The translations under genes were made by a program, and so were the position numbers. A DNA stretch of 64,000 nucleotides from Himantopus leucocephalus (lineage: Eukaryota > Chordata > Aves > Charadriiformes > Recurvirostridae), in assembly GCA_003993805.1 (NCBI GenBank), contig RSEF01000004.1:17557112-17621111 (forward strand), in the 5' to 3' direction. Position 1 is the stretch's first letter. Each line of letters opens with the position of its first letter. The notes below the pieces were generated by a model. The model worked only from the letters and a program-made list of their open reading frames with translations, did not search any database and was not told where the DNA came from. Shown here in pieces: positions 37,931 through 51,033 of this stretch.

Positions 37931-40900
37931 GTTGCTATTAATGTGTGTCCAATCCAATGTCACTGAAGCCAATGGGAAATGTGCCATAAAACTTCCCTGG
38001 GTGTGGGAGCGAGCTTTGCATCCTTGCTCCCAGGTGCAGTACGCAAATTTGTAACTTCCTTTTGGGCAATCAGTGAACCTTGTAGACCTTCTCCCTCTAA
38101 GAAGAGCCCCAGTGCGTGGAGGCAGCGAGGCACTGCTGGTTTGCATATCATTAATAAAGATGCTTGTTTGAAACTAAGTTTAGTGCAGTTCCACTGAACT
38201 TTCTGGTGCATTAAAAAAGTAACTAAAATGCACATATCAGTTTATACACTTGTGTGTTATGATGCGCAGAAATGAGTGCAAAGTATTTAGTATCGTTGAC
38301 TTTCTCACTAAGTTTTTGCTAGTGAAATTGTATCTGAGTAATGAACACAATTACACTGACAATGTGTGTGATATTCCAACTGTGGACTGAAAGTGACTGG
38401 GTTATACTATTATCTCCTGTCGTGTAAGGAAAGACCTATTTAGTATTTTTTTTAATATTTAAAGACAGCAATAAAAAAAAAGACTCAATGAAACAGAACA
38501 TGAAAACCTCCATGGATAAAACATTTCGTGAATGTGATGAGGAGGGTAGTCTGCGCATTCAGTAGCTCATAATTTGAAAACAATTTGTTATGGGTTAGTG
38601 ATCTTGTAAACCAGGAAAATGGGAACGTAATTTTGTAAAACGGCCATCAGTCAGACACTGAAAGTGAAAGGGTCAAATTGCAGCTCCTCCTCCTCTATAA
38701 TTTGAGAGCTGGTGCATGTGAAACATCAAGAATATAGCTCTTCTGTCTCGTAACATTGATTTTGAGTGTGAGATGCAAACAGTACATCAATCAACTCGTG
38801 TCAAGAACAGTGAACAATCTTAAAAGGGCAAAATTTTCCCCTTTGGGAGGTAAGCTGCTCTAGAGGCTGAGTTTTGAACCCAAAACTAGAACAATGAATT
38901 TCAGAGTTCTGATTTGCTGTTCATATTTGGATGCCCCAGGGACCATCATTTATTAGACAAGCATACTGAATAGATTTAGGCAAGTCACAAGAAACTCTCC
39001 CTTCTCTTTCGCTGGAGTTTTGTATGGATTAATTATTTTGGGGACTGTGTACAGTGGACTAGCTACGCTGATTTCCATGACGCTTTGCTGACTTTACTTC
39101 CTGGGGACATGACCTGATATTTTTATAGCGTTTTGAAAATACAAAATTTGATGGGTGTGCAAGTAATTTTTTCTACTTTCATTATGATCTCCAGATAATA
39201 TACTATTGAGATTTTCTTTTAACAAGGTATTTGAAGGAAGCAAGGTTTATTTGGGCAGGGGTGAGGAGCATGGGAACCCATGGGGTAAAGGTAGGATGAT
39301 TCAAAAGGAAAACGCAGAGCAGAAGTCAAAAGAGATGTCTGGCTTGCTGCTGTCTGCTGCAGACTCCTTGGATTGTGCGATTGTGCGTTGTGCGTGGCTG
39401 GTATTTTATGGTTCAATGACTGCAAATGTCTGTTTTTCAAAATGAGCACATTGCGGGAAATCTAGATGCCCTGAGTTGTCTTGGAGCAAGAGAGTTTCGT
39501 AACTTCTAAAAACTGGGGATCTGAAAGCCAGAACAGCTCAACTGAAAAAGCTGGGACTCTCTTCATGTTTCTGTGTCCAGTATATGGAAAAGGTGGTTTG
39601 TAGGAACTGTGAGACTAACAAAACAACATGAATTTCAGTCAGCAGCCTCTGGTGTCAGGAGGAATTTTGGAAACATAGTGTTTTCTGAAGCAATACAATT
39701 TCTATTAAATGGTCCTTGTAGGAGGAAAAAGACAAATTTGCCCTGAATATGAGCTAAACAAATTCTACAATATTTCAGGCCAATTGAAGATCTAAGTTTT
39801 GACCAGATCTACTTTGCATGTTAGGTCTTTTGTCCACAATAAAAGTTGCTTTTCAGGGCACTATGGGAAATATACAGTTCTTCTAAAAATCGTTTAGTAT
39901 TCTTGGATGAGAGATTCTCGGCAACAGAAAAACAGAAGAAATACTTATTTTTCTTGCTTCCTTCAGAATATTTGCCTCTTCTCCTCTTGTGAGGGACTAC
40001 AGCTGGTCAAAAAAGGAATATTCCCCTTTTTTTATGTGCTGTAACCCTTTTCTTATTTTTCCTCTTTAATTCTATGGCAAGTGTAAATAGGTGTTTTTTT
40101 CAAGGGAGAAATACCATTTTTAAAGCAAGTGCCAGAAGGTTTCATTTTGAAAATGTTGACATGAAATCTTTAACTCTTTTGACAAACTTTCTATTCTTGT
40201 CAGAATAGTTAAGCAGTTTTAATCACAGCTTATCCTTAGTAGCAAAACTACTATTGGAGATTCACTCTACACCTGATCTGCAGCTAAAGAGGGGACCTTC
40301 TCTGCAATGTTTCTCAAGTATTTTCATGGTACCAGCTGCTCAGGAGCAATATGCCTGCACCTTCAGATTTAACCCAGAAATCTGTCCTAAACATCTTCCA
40401 TTTCTTCAAGGGAAAATGAAACTCTCATGCTACCTGAAGAAATAGAAGAAAATCTGCTGGAGCAGGTAACTGATATTTGAAAGGATGTTGTCGATACTGT
40501 TAACTAAAGTGCTTGAGATCCAGTATTGGAATAAATATGCTTTCCTCAGAAGAATAAAAAGCAAGGAATCAGTCCAGGAGAAGGTTAGACTACAACAGTG
40601 AAATGAAAAGTGGGATCAAAGGGGATAGTGGAATTCTTGAAGTATTAAATGAATTTCGTAATGAATTTACAAAAAAAAAACCCAACTAACAGCTGGGATG
40701 AATCCTCAAATCCTCTGCAAGGCCACCATATCAAATATGGTGCTATGTGAAGTAGCAATAGTTCTTGGATATGTGCCGCTTCCATGCATGTGTCGTCTAG
40801 GAATTGCCTGTCTGGAAAACAGCAAATGCGATAGAAACAGTATGACTGGGATAAATAAATCAAGAACAGAGTAAGCTACCTCTTTAAATTGCATTACATA

Positions 40901-43900
40901 GATAACCACATGATGAGTCGGTGGAAATCCAAGAAGTGGCAAGAGTTATGGGAGAGTGGGAGAAGAAAAGGGGGAGAGAGAGAAACTTCGTAGGGATTAA
41001 TAGAGAAAAGCAGAAGAAAAACAAAACAAAACAAAAAAAAAACAAAGCCAGAAAGATACAGGAGACGTGTGTGATAAGAAAGGCAGCACAGTGGAAAAAA
41101 TTACACAAGATGGGGACTTTTCTTGGATTTAGGACGGTGCTTAAAGCCATGAATTATGTAAACGTCCCGCAATGAGCAAGTAACTTCGGACCAGTTAAAA
41201 TGTTTGGTGATGACAAATCAAGAAGGCGAATGGAAAGATGGTATGCCAAAAGCAAAATACCGCGCCATAGTTCTGCAATATAAACTGGTTGGATTATATT
41301 GGCACAAGGTGAATGAAATTGTGTCAGACAAATACAAGATAGTATACGTTGCCTGTGGGAATTCAGGAGCCACCGTATGGGGGTAGTCGAGTTAGACCAG
41401 GCAAACACGGGAAAACATTCTTGTGCTAATTCTCAGCATCAGCACTTAAAATGAGGACAACACAAAAGAGCAATAATACAAAGGAGCCAGAAGTCCTGGG
41501 CTGCAACTGCTCACAGGCTGTTTGAGTAACACCAAAAGGGTGTCAGCACTACCATCCAGCACTGCTATCGCCTGCCGGCGGTTAGATCATGGCTAAGGGT
41601 TTCTGTCTGGACCTTAAAAGATTTTCTTAACATGTGAAAAGCCAAAGCAAAAGTTAGTGCTAACATTTGATATAAACAGCTATATAAACCAGTTAGAAAA
41701 GCATAGCCAGCTGTGCTGCTGTACAGGCATGCCAGTTTTTGTCTGTACAGCTTGCTTTTGCATTCTCATTCCTATTGAGAACTGCTAAAGTGAGAAATGC
41801 AAAAATAAGATACATGACAAATAATAGAGGAGACTGACTGCTACTAACTCTGCCTGAGGGAGATTTCCACAGGGCTCACCAGGGAGAGGTCTGCCTCCAG
41901 CTGCTCGGATTTTCAAATTTAAGTCTTGCCTGCAACAAGGTACAAAGTATGTAGGGCAAATGAAGCAGCAGGACTGGGTCCCAGGGATGAATATATCAAA
42001 GTGGGTGCATCTGTGCTGTCATTTTGTAATGGTTTCTTCTTCAACGAGAGGTCCTGACTGTCTGTACCTTTACTGTGCCGCTTTGCTTCATAGCATGCAG
42101 CTCTGGCAGCGAACTGCCTGCTCTCCAGATGAGACCATGCTACACAGACAGTCATGGCAGGCCATGAGAATGCTTAGGGTAGCTCACATCCCTCTACGCC
42201 CTTCAACTCCCACTGCTTCCAGCCATCCTGTATGCCTGAAGCCCTCAAACCTCGGGAGAAATAGGCAGCAAGGTAGAAAGTCACAAATCTTGCAAATTAT
42301 TCATTTTAATATTGGGCGTTCAGCCTTGTTGAGTATTTTGGTGTTACACCTTAATATTTTTCCTTCTCCATCTTGCAATTCCTTCTTTTCAAAAAAGACA
42401 CAAAAAGGAGGCTGTTCTGTGCTTAGTCTCAGTGGCTCTGAGAGGCAATTTGGAGAAGGCCGCTATGTGGCACACTAAAACCATTGGTATTCTGTTTTTT
42501 TAATTATTGTTTTTAAGCTGACTTCTTTATACCTCCAACCAGCTTGGCTCCTTGAGAAATATCTGGGCCTCTTGCTTTGCAATTAATTTATGGGCAGCTG
42601 CCTCTCAAGGGAGATCTTGGGATGCCCATAAACTATTGTGTGTTCACTGTGGTCGTCCCAGATGCCAGTCCTGATGAGTTAGCGTTAGTCTCTGCATCTC
42701 ATCACAAACCTCCTTAACTCAGGACGCTGAGGTATTCCCAGTGTCCATCCAATTCTTTTTTTTTTTCCTAATCTACAGGCAGCAGTTACTTTTAACTGTT
42801 GTCCAGCTGCAGTACAGCAGTCCATATAGACAGCAATACTTAAGCAGTGTGGAGCAGGAAAAAAAAAGCAGTTGCCACAGATGTAGCAATAGATGGTTTC
42901 AGAAGGTGAGTGAAGCAGCAAGTTAGGAGAGCTTCCAGAGTAAAACTCTTACACAGTAGGCGCTGGGGTGGTAAGTTGTTCATACGAGGCAGATGACAGA
43001 GTGCAGTTTGTGGAAGGCGCTCACCACAGCGTGGATGCAAACACTCGCAGGGTGGCAGTCAGGTCAGGGAGTCTTCCTGCTGCAGGGGTTTGGACAATAC
43101 ACAGCAGACAGTATTTCAGAGTGTGGTGAATAAGAATTATGAACATTTCAGTGAATTATGACCATTTCAGCAATAGCAGGCTCAGGCCATGGCTTTGATT
43201 TACAGCATGAAACAATGTTATAGCAGAGATGTGGCCCGATGATTCCGGACTCCCTTTTGTGAGCTGTATCGTGGGGTACCAAAAGGAAAGAGGGAAGCTA
43301 TAGAAAACAAGATAGAAGTACCAGTTCATTAGAAAGGCATAGGGGGCATAGTTTGGGGTTAGTTTGCTTTCCTTGTTTACGCCCAGACTATTATGTCAGT
43401 GAACTGAAAAGGGAAGGAAGTGAGGTTATAACGCTGTCCTCCTTTTAGACTGCTGACTGAAAGTGAAGGGAGTGCTGGAAATCTGTCCTTAGGAGTCTGC
43501 CAGATTTCAGCAGTGGAAATACCAGTTTGTATGGAACTGGGTTGATATCCTGCAATATTAAATTTACAAAATGCATCTTTCTGGAGACAGGCACATTTCT
43601 TACATGTGCAATTCCGTCCTAGCTTCTGACTAGAAGAGCTCCTATTTAGCAAGTGTGATAATGAATGCAAAGATCACTTCTCCTGAACTGTGGGCGGAAT
43701 AACTATACACTCACTCTCTGAGAGGTTTACTCAGAGTTTTATCTACTAATTTGTATGAATGTTGCGTTCAGCCCTCGAGTCAGCAAACTAGGAGCCCAAC
43801 CCGTTATTTTTATATACATCCAGGAACAGAGAAGTAGAGAATGGTCTTCATCCAAGTAAGAAAATAAAGAGATTGCCAGGGTGAGAAAATGCGGCAGGAG

Positions 43901-43995
43901 CTGGAATGGCTGTGTCATTGAAGCTAGCATTGATCTAACCCTTTTTATTTTTTTCTAAAGCACTAACTGAAAGTGAGTTGCAAAAGAAAATCAAT
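37931..43995. other. Non-coding background containing the longest uninterrupted open frame
   Basis: No supported gene. The + strand frame 41960-42478 is open for 172 codons, the longest in the window without unknown bases. It has no recognisable domain, membrane pattern or family similarity, and part of it is also open on the opposite strand (41919-42155). A purine-rich tract at 40945-41010 runs into CAAAA-type repeats at about 41017-41047. An A run of ten lies at about 40671-40680. Confidence 0.6.
41017..41047 (+). repeat. A-rich (CAAAA)n low-complexity tract
   Basis: AAAAACAAAACAAAAC followed by a longer A run and CAAAG. It directly follows a GA-rich stretch starting near 40945. Confidence 0.85.
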
Positions 43996-44080
43996 TCTGA
44001 GAATCATTAGGGTTGGAAGGAACCTCTCCTGGGTCGCACAGTCCATCACTCCTATGATTGTTCCTAAACCAGCTCTAACA
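43996..44080 (-). mobile_element. CR1 LINE 3'-end fragment, diverged
   Basis: 'gagaatcattagggttggaag' (bases 43999-44019; core AATCATTAGGGTTGGAAGG) followed by 'aacctctcctggg' and 'agtccatcactcc' resembles the reverse complement of the avian CR1 terminus, where CCTTCCAACC is followed by an ATGATTCT-like tail. The element is therefore minus-strand and truncated to its last 80-100 bases. The inner limit is approximate. Confidence 0.6.
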
Positions 44081-44909
44081 ACTGGGTATCTACTCATATT
44101 TTTTATGATGGCTCTACATTTTTCTTTGGCTGGTTGCAATAACAATGTTAAAACAAACATTCTTTAAAAAAGAAACATTGTGAAGCAAGCCCTTGGGTAC
44201 ATTTTAGCTGACAGATAATCTTCAAGGCTCATTTACTTTTAAAAAGTTACAGTACTCAGATGTCAATGTGTATTCATCTTTGCAGGTGCCAGGAAAATTA
44301 GAAATATTACTGCCCATTTTCTTTGTTGTGAGTGGGTCTCTCTTAGGCTCTTCTACCGATGTTCTGATTTTTAAATGAATGTCTAAATGTCCAGTGTTCT
44401 TGAAAGAGTTAGATTACAAGGCAATTGTTTGTGGTTCTTGTCAAGGACAGGAAAACCTTGCTTCAAGTCAGAACTGCAAGCTCATACAACAGATACGTAC
44501 TAACGCGGAGAGGATAGTTCCAGGAAGGTGTCACTAGTCTTGTTTTGTGGGAGATCCAGTTTGAATCTCATAGAAGATGCAGGTTAATTGTTGTAACGTG
44601 ATGTCACTCTGATCCCCTGGGCTGCTCGGTGTGTCCTGCTGTGTCTCCAGCCTCTTTTCTCACCTTAGCTGTATTTTGTTTTGTCTTGGGAAAGGTTGGC
44701 AAATCATATTATAATGCCTCTCTAGTGCAGAATGAGAAGGTGCTTTATTTGAAAGCTTGGATAAGGGATATCCACCTAGCTAGCTTTTGTCTTGCTTCTG
44801 TTGTATGCCTTTCTTTGAATACCACGTACATATAATGTTGTACTAGTATAATGTTACAATAGCATAACTTCTACTGTTCCTTTCCTAGTTTCCTCCTTTT
44901 TAATGTGAN

Positions 44910-44944
<35 letters not shown>

Positions 44945-47900
44945 GGAGACCCTGCATAATTCAAAACAATATTTTAATGGCTGTGGTGTAAAATCAATTC
45001 TGTTGAGAACAATTTCTTATTGGAGAAATACTGCTTTCTAGACAGAAAACTTCTCTTCAGTATCTTGTAATCCAGTGAGGCCAACTCCAAGACTTTCTTT
45101 AGGGTTGCCGTGTGTGGCTCAATGTTGTGGGTTATGGGAGATGTTGTCCACAAGTTTGTGGGTTTCCTGTGTGGCAGATAGGAAGCACCTATTAAGTTTT
45201 CTAATTATTGTTTGACTATTCCTGTCCATTGGTGCAGGAATTGCATTCTTATAAGTGATCTTATTTGTGGGGACAGCAAGTCAGGGAGAGCGGCTGATTT
45301 GCACTCCTTTTCCTATCTTGGATTTCACCATTTTAGAGTGGTGGAAGGGTAAACCCAGAGAGGACTTTGTGGGATATGGCGTGAGCACTGCTCACTGCCC
45401 TACAGATTCATCCCTTTGCTTCTCACAAGCTACTTCCAGAGATAAAACATGAAATTATTCAGTAATAACCTAATGCTTTGCCCTAATCTGGCATCTCACA
45501 CTTTTAGGATTTAGAAAAGAGGCAGTTAAATTATAATATCAAGAAAGATGCAGCATAAAGCTTTACTTTAGTTGCATAATTTTGCAACAGCAATTACCTC
45601 GGCTACAAATTTAATTTAAAAACTCTTTGAAAGCACAGTCTGTGTTATCACAGAATATACTTGAAATCAATGAAGGATGATTTCGTTCCAAGTCTGAAGA
45701 TACTATTTAATAGCCAGGAAAGAAACCTGTGCACAGACGCACACTCTTACTTATTAATAAATTCTGCTGTAGCAATTACAAATCTTGACTTGCACACATT
45801 CATTTACTCCTGGCAAAATATAAATTATAAACAATGTTTGCCAACTTAATGCAGTTGCATTCTTGCACCTAGCTGGAAAATAGTTGGGAACTCTTGAAAA
45901 TGATCCTAATCATGATGCTATTAAGAAAGATGCAGAGAACATACTCTGATAAACATCACAGTGTCTGCCTCCCATTATCTTATATTTTCCTTCATGATTC
46001 ATGGTATCTTAGCAACCATATAGGCCTGATAACCTTTAATGGCTCTAAAAATGATGCACTTGGAATTTATCACTTAAGGCCCGGTGCTCAAGTAATGACA
46101 CTCTTTTCTTTGATGGCAGATCTCAAGCCAAATAAATACACAAGAACTGGAGCAGCTTTCTTTGTCTCGATATTCATATTTTGCATGGTTATTCAGACTG
46201 AGCAAGGAAAGGGCTCTGTAATCCAGGCTTAATCAGTATAGATTTTGGATATACATACATACCTTAATTAACTATATGGATTCTAAAGAATGTCAAAAGA
46301 GCACTGGGTTATTGACTGATAGAGAGTGCTGTTTGCGTGTTACCTGCAGGGATGAAAAGGGCAGTCTCCTATCAGACCAAGCGAAAATTTACAGATTTAT
46401 CAATGGTGCATGAGAATCCGGACATTGCCAGGTTGGCTGCGGAGCTGTTAACTGCTTGGTCACTACTGACGAGTCCTGGGACGCTCTAATTGAAGCTGTT
46501 GAACATTAAGAGATAATGTATTGATTGTATTAGTGCCCCTGTCTCATCAAGAGGCTAGAAATGAACAGTGCACCAGCTAGTGTGAGGGAAGGTGGCACTG
46601 TTAGTGTGGTTCAAATTTCTGCCAGCAACCCACTTATTCTTAACATGGGAGAAATTAGAGTTAGGTAGGAGTAGTTGCCGTTTCCCTCTGGATTTTTGGT
46701 ATGTGCAGAGTTAGGTACAATTGCATGAATTAAGTTGGAGGTAAACCGTAAACGTGAAGTCCTTCTGCTTTGGACTTCAGACAGGGGATCTCTGTTCCAG
46801 AGGACCATGATAAGGGCTCAGGCAGTGAGGACAAGGCTTGCGGCTGCCCAGCTGTGTGGCAGCTGCAGCAACCAGGCACTGTGTGCTTGTCACAGGACAG
46901 AAGTTAGCATGAGAGGACTCCAGAAGCCAGGCAGCCATCCATTTCCTGGCCAGAGAGGAAACTGGTGAGAGTAGGAGCACTGGATACATGTATGTCAAGA
47001 GTGGGATTTCCAGCCTGTGGTATATCTACTATCAGCAGTTCACTTAAGATATTTTCGGTAGCCATACAGTGGCCCGCTGCATTGTTCTCAGAGGAGAGGA
47101 GGAGTGGTGGATGGGGTGGGAGTGCTGCTGAGCTGAATCTGAATTGCCGCTTTCAGGAGAAGATGGAGCTGGAGACATGCACACACATGCACAGGCTATC
47201 AGTGCTATGCTGCAACTACCAGGGAACCCCATCACCCTCTGTTAAAGGCTTTAGCGCCTGTGGAAATTATGTCTGAAATCCCCAAGTCTGAGAAACAGAA
47301 CCTACTGTGCTTTGGAGTAGATTCCTGTTCACATGATGATTATTATCCCAATAAAAACTGCAGAATCAGAGGTATTGTAAAGCTTCAGAACAGAGAATTG
47401 AATGTCAGTGGCATTTACTAACTGCTACTGGCATAATTCTATCAGATGCTGAGCAGACCACATTTACATTTAAAAATACAAGTAATCAATACATGTTAAA
47501 GTGTGCCCTTCATGCATTCTGCACTGAAGCATTTTACCAGCCACTTTAAAGGGCCATACTATTGCAAGGAAAAAACCTTTCAGAAACGTACCAGCAATGT
47601 AGGCTTTCACGTTTAGGAAGGAAAAAATTTTTTTTCAAAATATTTTCTATGCCAGCTCCTAGCCTCTGCATAGCACTAGTACCACGTCTGCGTGATGGAA
47701 ACCACTTTAACTTTGTACTTAAAAATGCTTTAGCCTCTTTTTGTAAGGTGTGTGTCAACAGTGTGTGTATAGGAACAGGCACGAGAGTGGCACGTGCAAA
47801 AGCACAGCGTGCTGCCACCACACAGCCATGCAGATACTCCCAAAGGGGGGTGTGCATATACTTGTCTTTAAGCCTTGCGAACGCTAACACTTTGCAAATA

Positions 47901-48475
47901 TGATTAGCAAAATGCTGATGAAGAACTCACTACCATAATTCCAAATTAAAGTGACAACTGCCATGATCCTGTTAGTAAAATTTGACATATGTCTGTGTTA
48001 CTTTCAGGGACATGGGCAAATGATTACATTACTGCAGGAGAAGGTAGGATGTGAATTTGTGAGAACTCATGGCAGCTGGTTGCGCGCAGGCTTTTACCTC
48101 ATCGTGAGTGCAAAGTAAATGAAGAGCACTGAAATAATTGCTCTAGGAAAGATGTATCCCTTATGTCACCTTTACCCCAGGGTGGGTTGGGGTAACAGAA
48201 TGCACCTGGAGATGATGTGTAGGTCGCTCTCATCTGTTCGTGCCAAAACTTATTATGCAGCATGTCTGTGAGCCATAATTCCATGAGAATTATTAAACTC
48301 AAAATTCTGTCAACGTACGATATGAAGCAAATCGCTACAGGCTTTGTTTGAGTTCATTGCTGTCTCCAAATGATTCCCTATATCTCGGTTGTTTTATCCC
48401 GTCCAGAGCTTACCAGCACATTCATAAAGGATAGTCCCCCATTCTGCCTTGAGTAGAAACACACAGGTGCTCTCA
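44081..48475. other. Non-coding background
   Basis: No supported gene. Frames of 112-114 codons occur (45894-46232 + strand; 47546-47890 - strand overlapping 47562-47903 + strand). The simultaneous opening on both strands argues against coding. 45480-46230 is AT-rich and looks low in repeats. A MIR-like start near 47338 was judged too weak to call. Confidence 0.6.
44909..44939 (+). repeat. Poly-T tract beginning at a single N
   Basis: N at 44909 is followed by 30 T bases (44910-44939). The tract length is probably unreliable because it coincides with a contig join. Confidence 0.9.
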
Positions 48476-48766
48476 GGGAAGAAATTGTTGGGAGTTTGAA
48501 CCTAAGGCCAAAACCTGCTGTATTACAAACCATGTTCCCATCCGTCTGTGGATGCTGATCCTGCTTAACACATTCCCTGGCCAGTGACAGTACCTCTTGT
48601 TTACATCCCAGTCCANGGGAAGAAATTGTTGGGAGTTTGAACCTAAGGCCAAAACCTGCTTTATTACAAACCATGTTCCCATCCGTCTGTGGATGCTGAT
48701 CCCGCTTAACACATTGTTTGGTTGTTCCCTGGCCAGTGACAGTACCTCGTGTTTACATCCCAGTCC
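48476..48766 (+). repeat. ~140/150-base near-duplication around a single N
   Basis: Copy 1 is 48476-48615 and copy 2 is 48617-48766, with N at 48616. Both run from GGGAAGAAATTGTTGGG to CATCCCAGTCC. Differences include TGTA/TTTA, CTG/CCG, CTTGT/CGTGT and about 11 extra bases (GTTTGGTTGTT-like) in copy 2. The indel and substitutions look like two alleles placed in tandem, though a real diverged duplication is possible. Confidence 0.95.
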
Positions 48767-51033
48767 GTGTGGAGCAGAACTGAGTGATCTTTGCATTAGT
48801 TTGGATTTTTATTTTTTGAAAAATTCCCAACAGATAGATTTTTTTAAAAAAACATTTGAAAAAAATTCCCCCCATTTTGATCAGCTCCAGTACAGTCTTT
48901 ACAGTCTTACAGCCCTGTAAATGGATGCCCAGGCTTGATAGAGTGCCTAAGATTACATAGTTTACAAAATCCCACAAAAAAAATGCTTGGAGTGGGCCCA
49001 CGTCAGACTTTGACTTAGCCCTTCAGGACTGGATTTCCAGAGTTGATACAATTTGGTGTGACCTCCTACTGTTTTATTCTCAACAACTGTGCTGACAAAA
49101 ACACCTTTGTTGAGCAGTTATGTATTGACAACCAGAGAATGTTTCAGATTGTACATGAAAGAAGGCTAATTTTTCACATGATTCCTGGAATATTTGAGCT
49201 ATCATGCAATTATGATGTAAAGTTTGCAGACTATGTTACAAGGTGCCTTTTAAAAAAAAACCAGAAACCAGACATACTGTCAAAAATTCATCAGCCATTC
49301 CTCCTGTGTAATGTACTTTTCAAGAGACAAGTGAAAAAAATGTCAAAACCAAATAAAGCATACTTAGTTACAACAGCTATTCGAGATCCAATTTAGCCTT
49401 TCTTATAAGTTTCCCTTCCCGTAAACCACTCTTCTCATGTTTTCTTCCAGTAAATGAGATGTGCATAATTCAGTTTATTAGAGAATTGATCCCTTTCAGA
49501 CAAAAAAAAATACTTTTGAATGCTAGGGGAGGAAAAAACCAATTGTACCAATTTCATAATACTTTGGCTCACATTCACGGCTTTCCCAGCTTTCCCTCCG
49601 TCTGCAGGAGGACCTGCTGAGTTACATTGATACAAACGTGGGTCACATCAGATTTCTAATAATGGTCTAGGTTAAATGTATCCGTACATTCATTTTTCTG
49701 TACACTAGATGCAAATCTCAGATTTAGAAGCTCCAGATCCCCTGTTTTTCATTTCTAACTAAATAATCTGGGGTGATTTTCCTCTTTCTTACACTGCTGT
49801 ATGTTGGGAATAACTTCCTTCAGGCAAATAACATTATGCTGGCAAGAGGAGAAATAGAGCAGAGATTGAGTTATATGTTATGTTGTATTTTAAAATGACA
49901 CATTTGTCTGGCATGGGGTGACTGAAATGCAGATTAGAGACTCAACAAATATTTTTTTGTAAAAACTTAAGTATTTCTGCAACAAATCTTCTGTTGGTAT
50001 AAGTAGATGAAGCACTCCTGATTTCAACAGCCCCCTGAGGCGCTGACCTGAGGTTTTTATTTCTAATCCATTTTGGGCTATGTGACCTTGCTTGACTTGT
50101 TTACCTGTTACATGTATTCCTTGCAGACTGGAGGTTTTACAGTCAGTGTGAGGCCCAGCTTAGACAAGCCAGCAAACGTGCTGTCAATGAGGGTGCTTCA
50201 CCTAAGGGAAAAGAAAAAGAAAAAACCCACACAGGTTTTGTATCATACGGTCCACTGCCGTTTCCCCTGGGGTTAAGAGAGCAAGTACAGCCGAAGTCAT
50301 ATAACTCTGGAAACCTAATGTATTTGTAGGAACCTCTAAGCGTTACGATGGAGTTTAGCATGAATGGCATGGTGAAAACTGCGAGGGATCAGGAAGAATG
50401 AGGAGCGGGATTAAGGATTCGGTTATGTATTCTAAGCTGCTCTAGGAATCTGACAGCATTTTGGTTGGTAGCAAAATATTTATAGTATAGAAGATTAATA
50501 TTTGCACCACTGAGCTCTTTAATTTCATTTACCTTAGGAACAGGGATTTTGGCATTAAGGCGAACCAAAACTGTAGCAGTGGGTGTGCAGCTTCACACAA
50601 ACAGTGTTAACACTTCCAAGTCTCAGAGAAATAGGANGAAATCCTTGGGGTGTCGTAGTTTTTTTTTTTTTTTTTTTTTTGTTAAATACATACTGATGAT
50701 ACAGGCATTGTGAATACTGTACTATCCTGCCGTCCTGTGGGGAATGGGAGGGGGCAGCAGAGGCGCCTTGTTGGCTGAGGCATACCAAAAGATTGGGGTA
50801 GAGGGCCCGAAGCGCTGGCAAAGGTGGTGGGAGTGGTGACCGCTCTACAGGAGCTCTGAAAGCCTAATGATGACCTCGGCCTGGCAGAGCCAGCCTGATA
50901 ACCCTCCACTTTAGAAAGGGTTTGCCACTATGATCCTTCAAAACAGAAAAACAAGACTCAGAAGTTTCCTCATCGGTTCTCTTGAAGGAGACTGGTACTT
51001 AGCAAGGTTCCTAGCAGTTGGCTGTTGCTAATA
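48767..51033. other. Non-coding background with a single-N join
   Basis: No supported gene. The longest frame is 49043-49396 (+ strand, 117 codons, no recognisable domain). N at 50637 lies between two short GAAAT words, 22 bases upstream of a T run at 50659-50680. Otherwise nothing is recognised. Confidence 0.6.
50659..50680 (+). repeat. Poly-T tract (22)
   Basis: Twenty-two T bases close to the single N at 50637. Confidence 0.9.

Noticed and set aside
44909..44939. Long T runs (also at 17181, 50659 and 57499) as reversed poly-A tails of processed pseudogenes
   Set aside because: No reversed polyadenylation signal or recognisable transcript sequence follows any of them, and most touch assembly joins.
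47335..47430. MIR-like order of words (TTATTATCCCAATA ... CAGAATCAGAGG)
   Set aside because: Similarity is too weak and lacks the distinctive core block.
47546..47903. Open frames of 113-114 codons on both strands over the same bases
   Set aside because: Simultaneous opening on both strands reflects composition. Neither product shows a recognisable domain.
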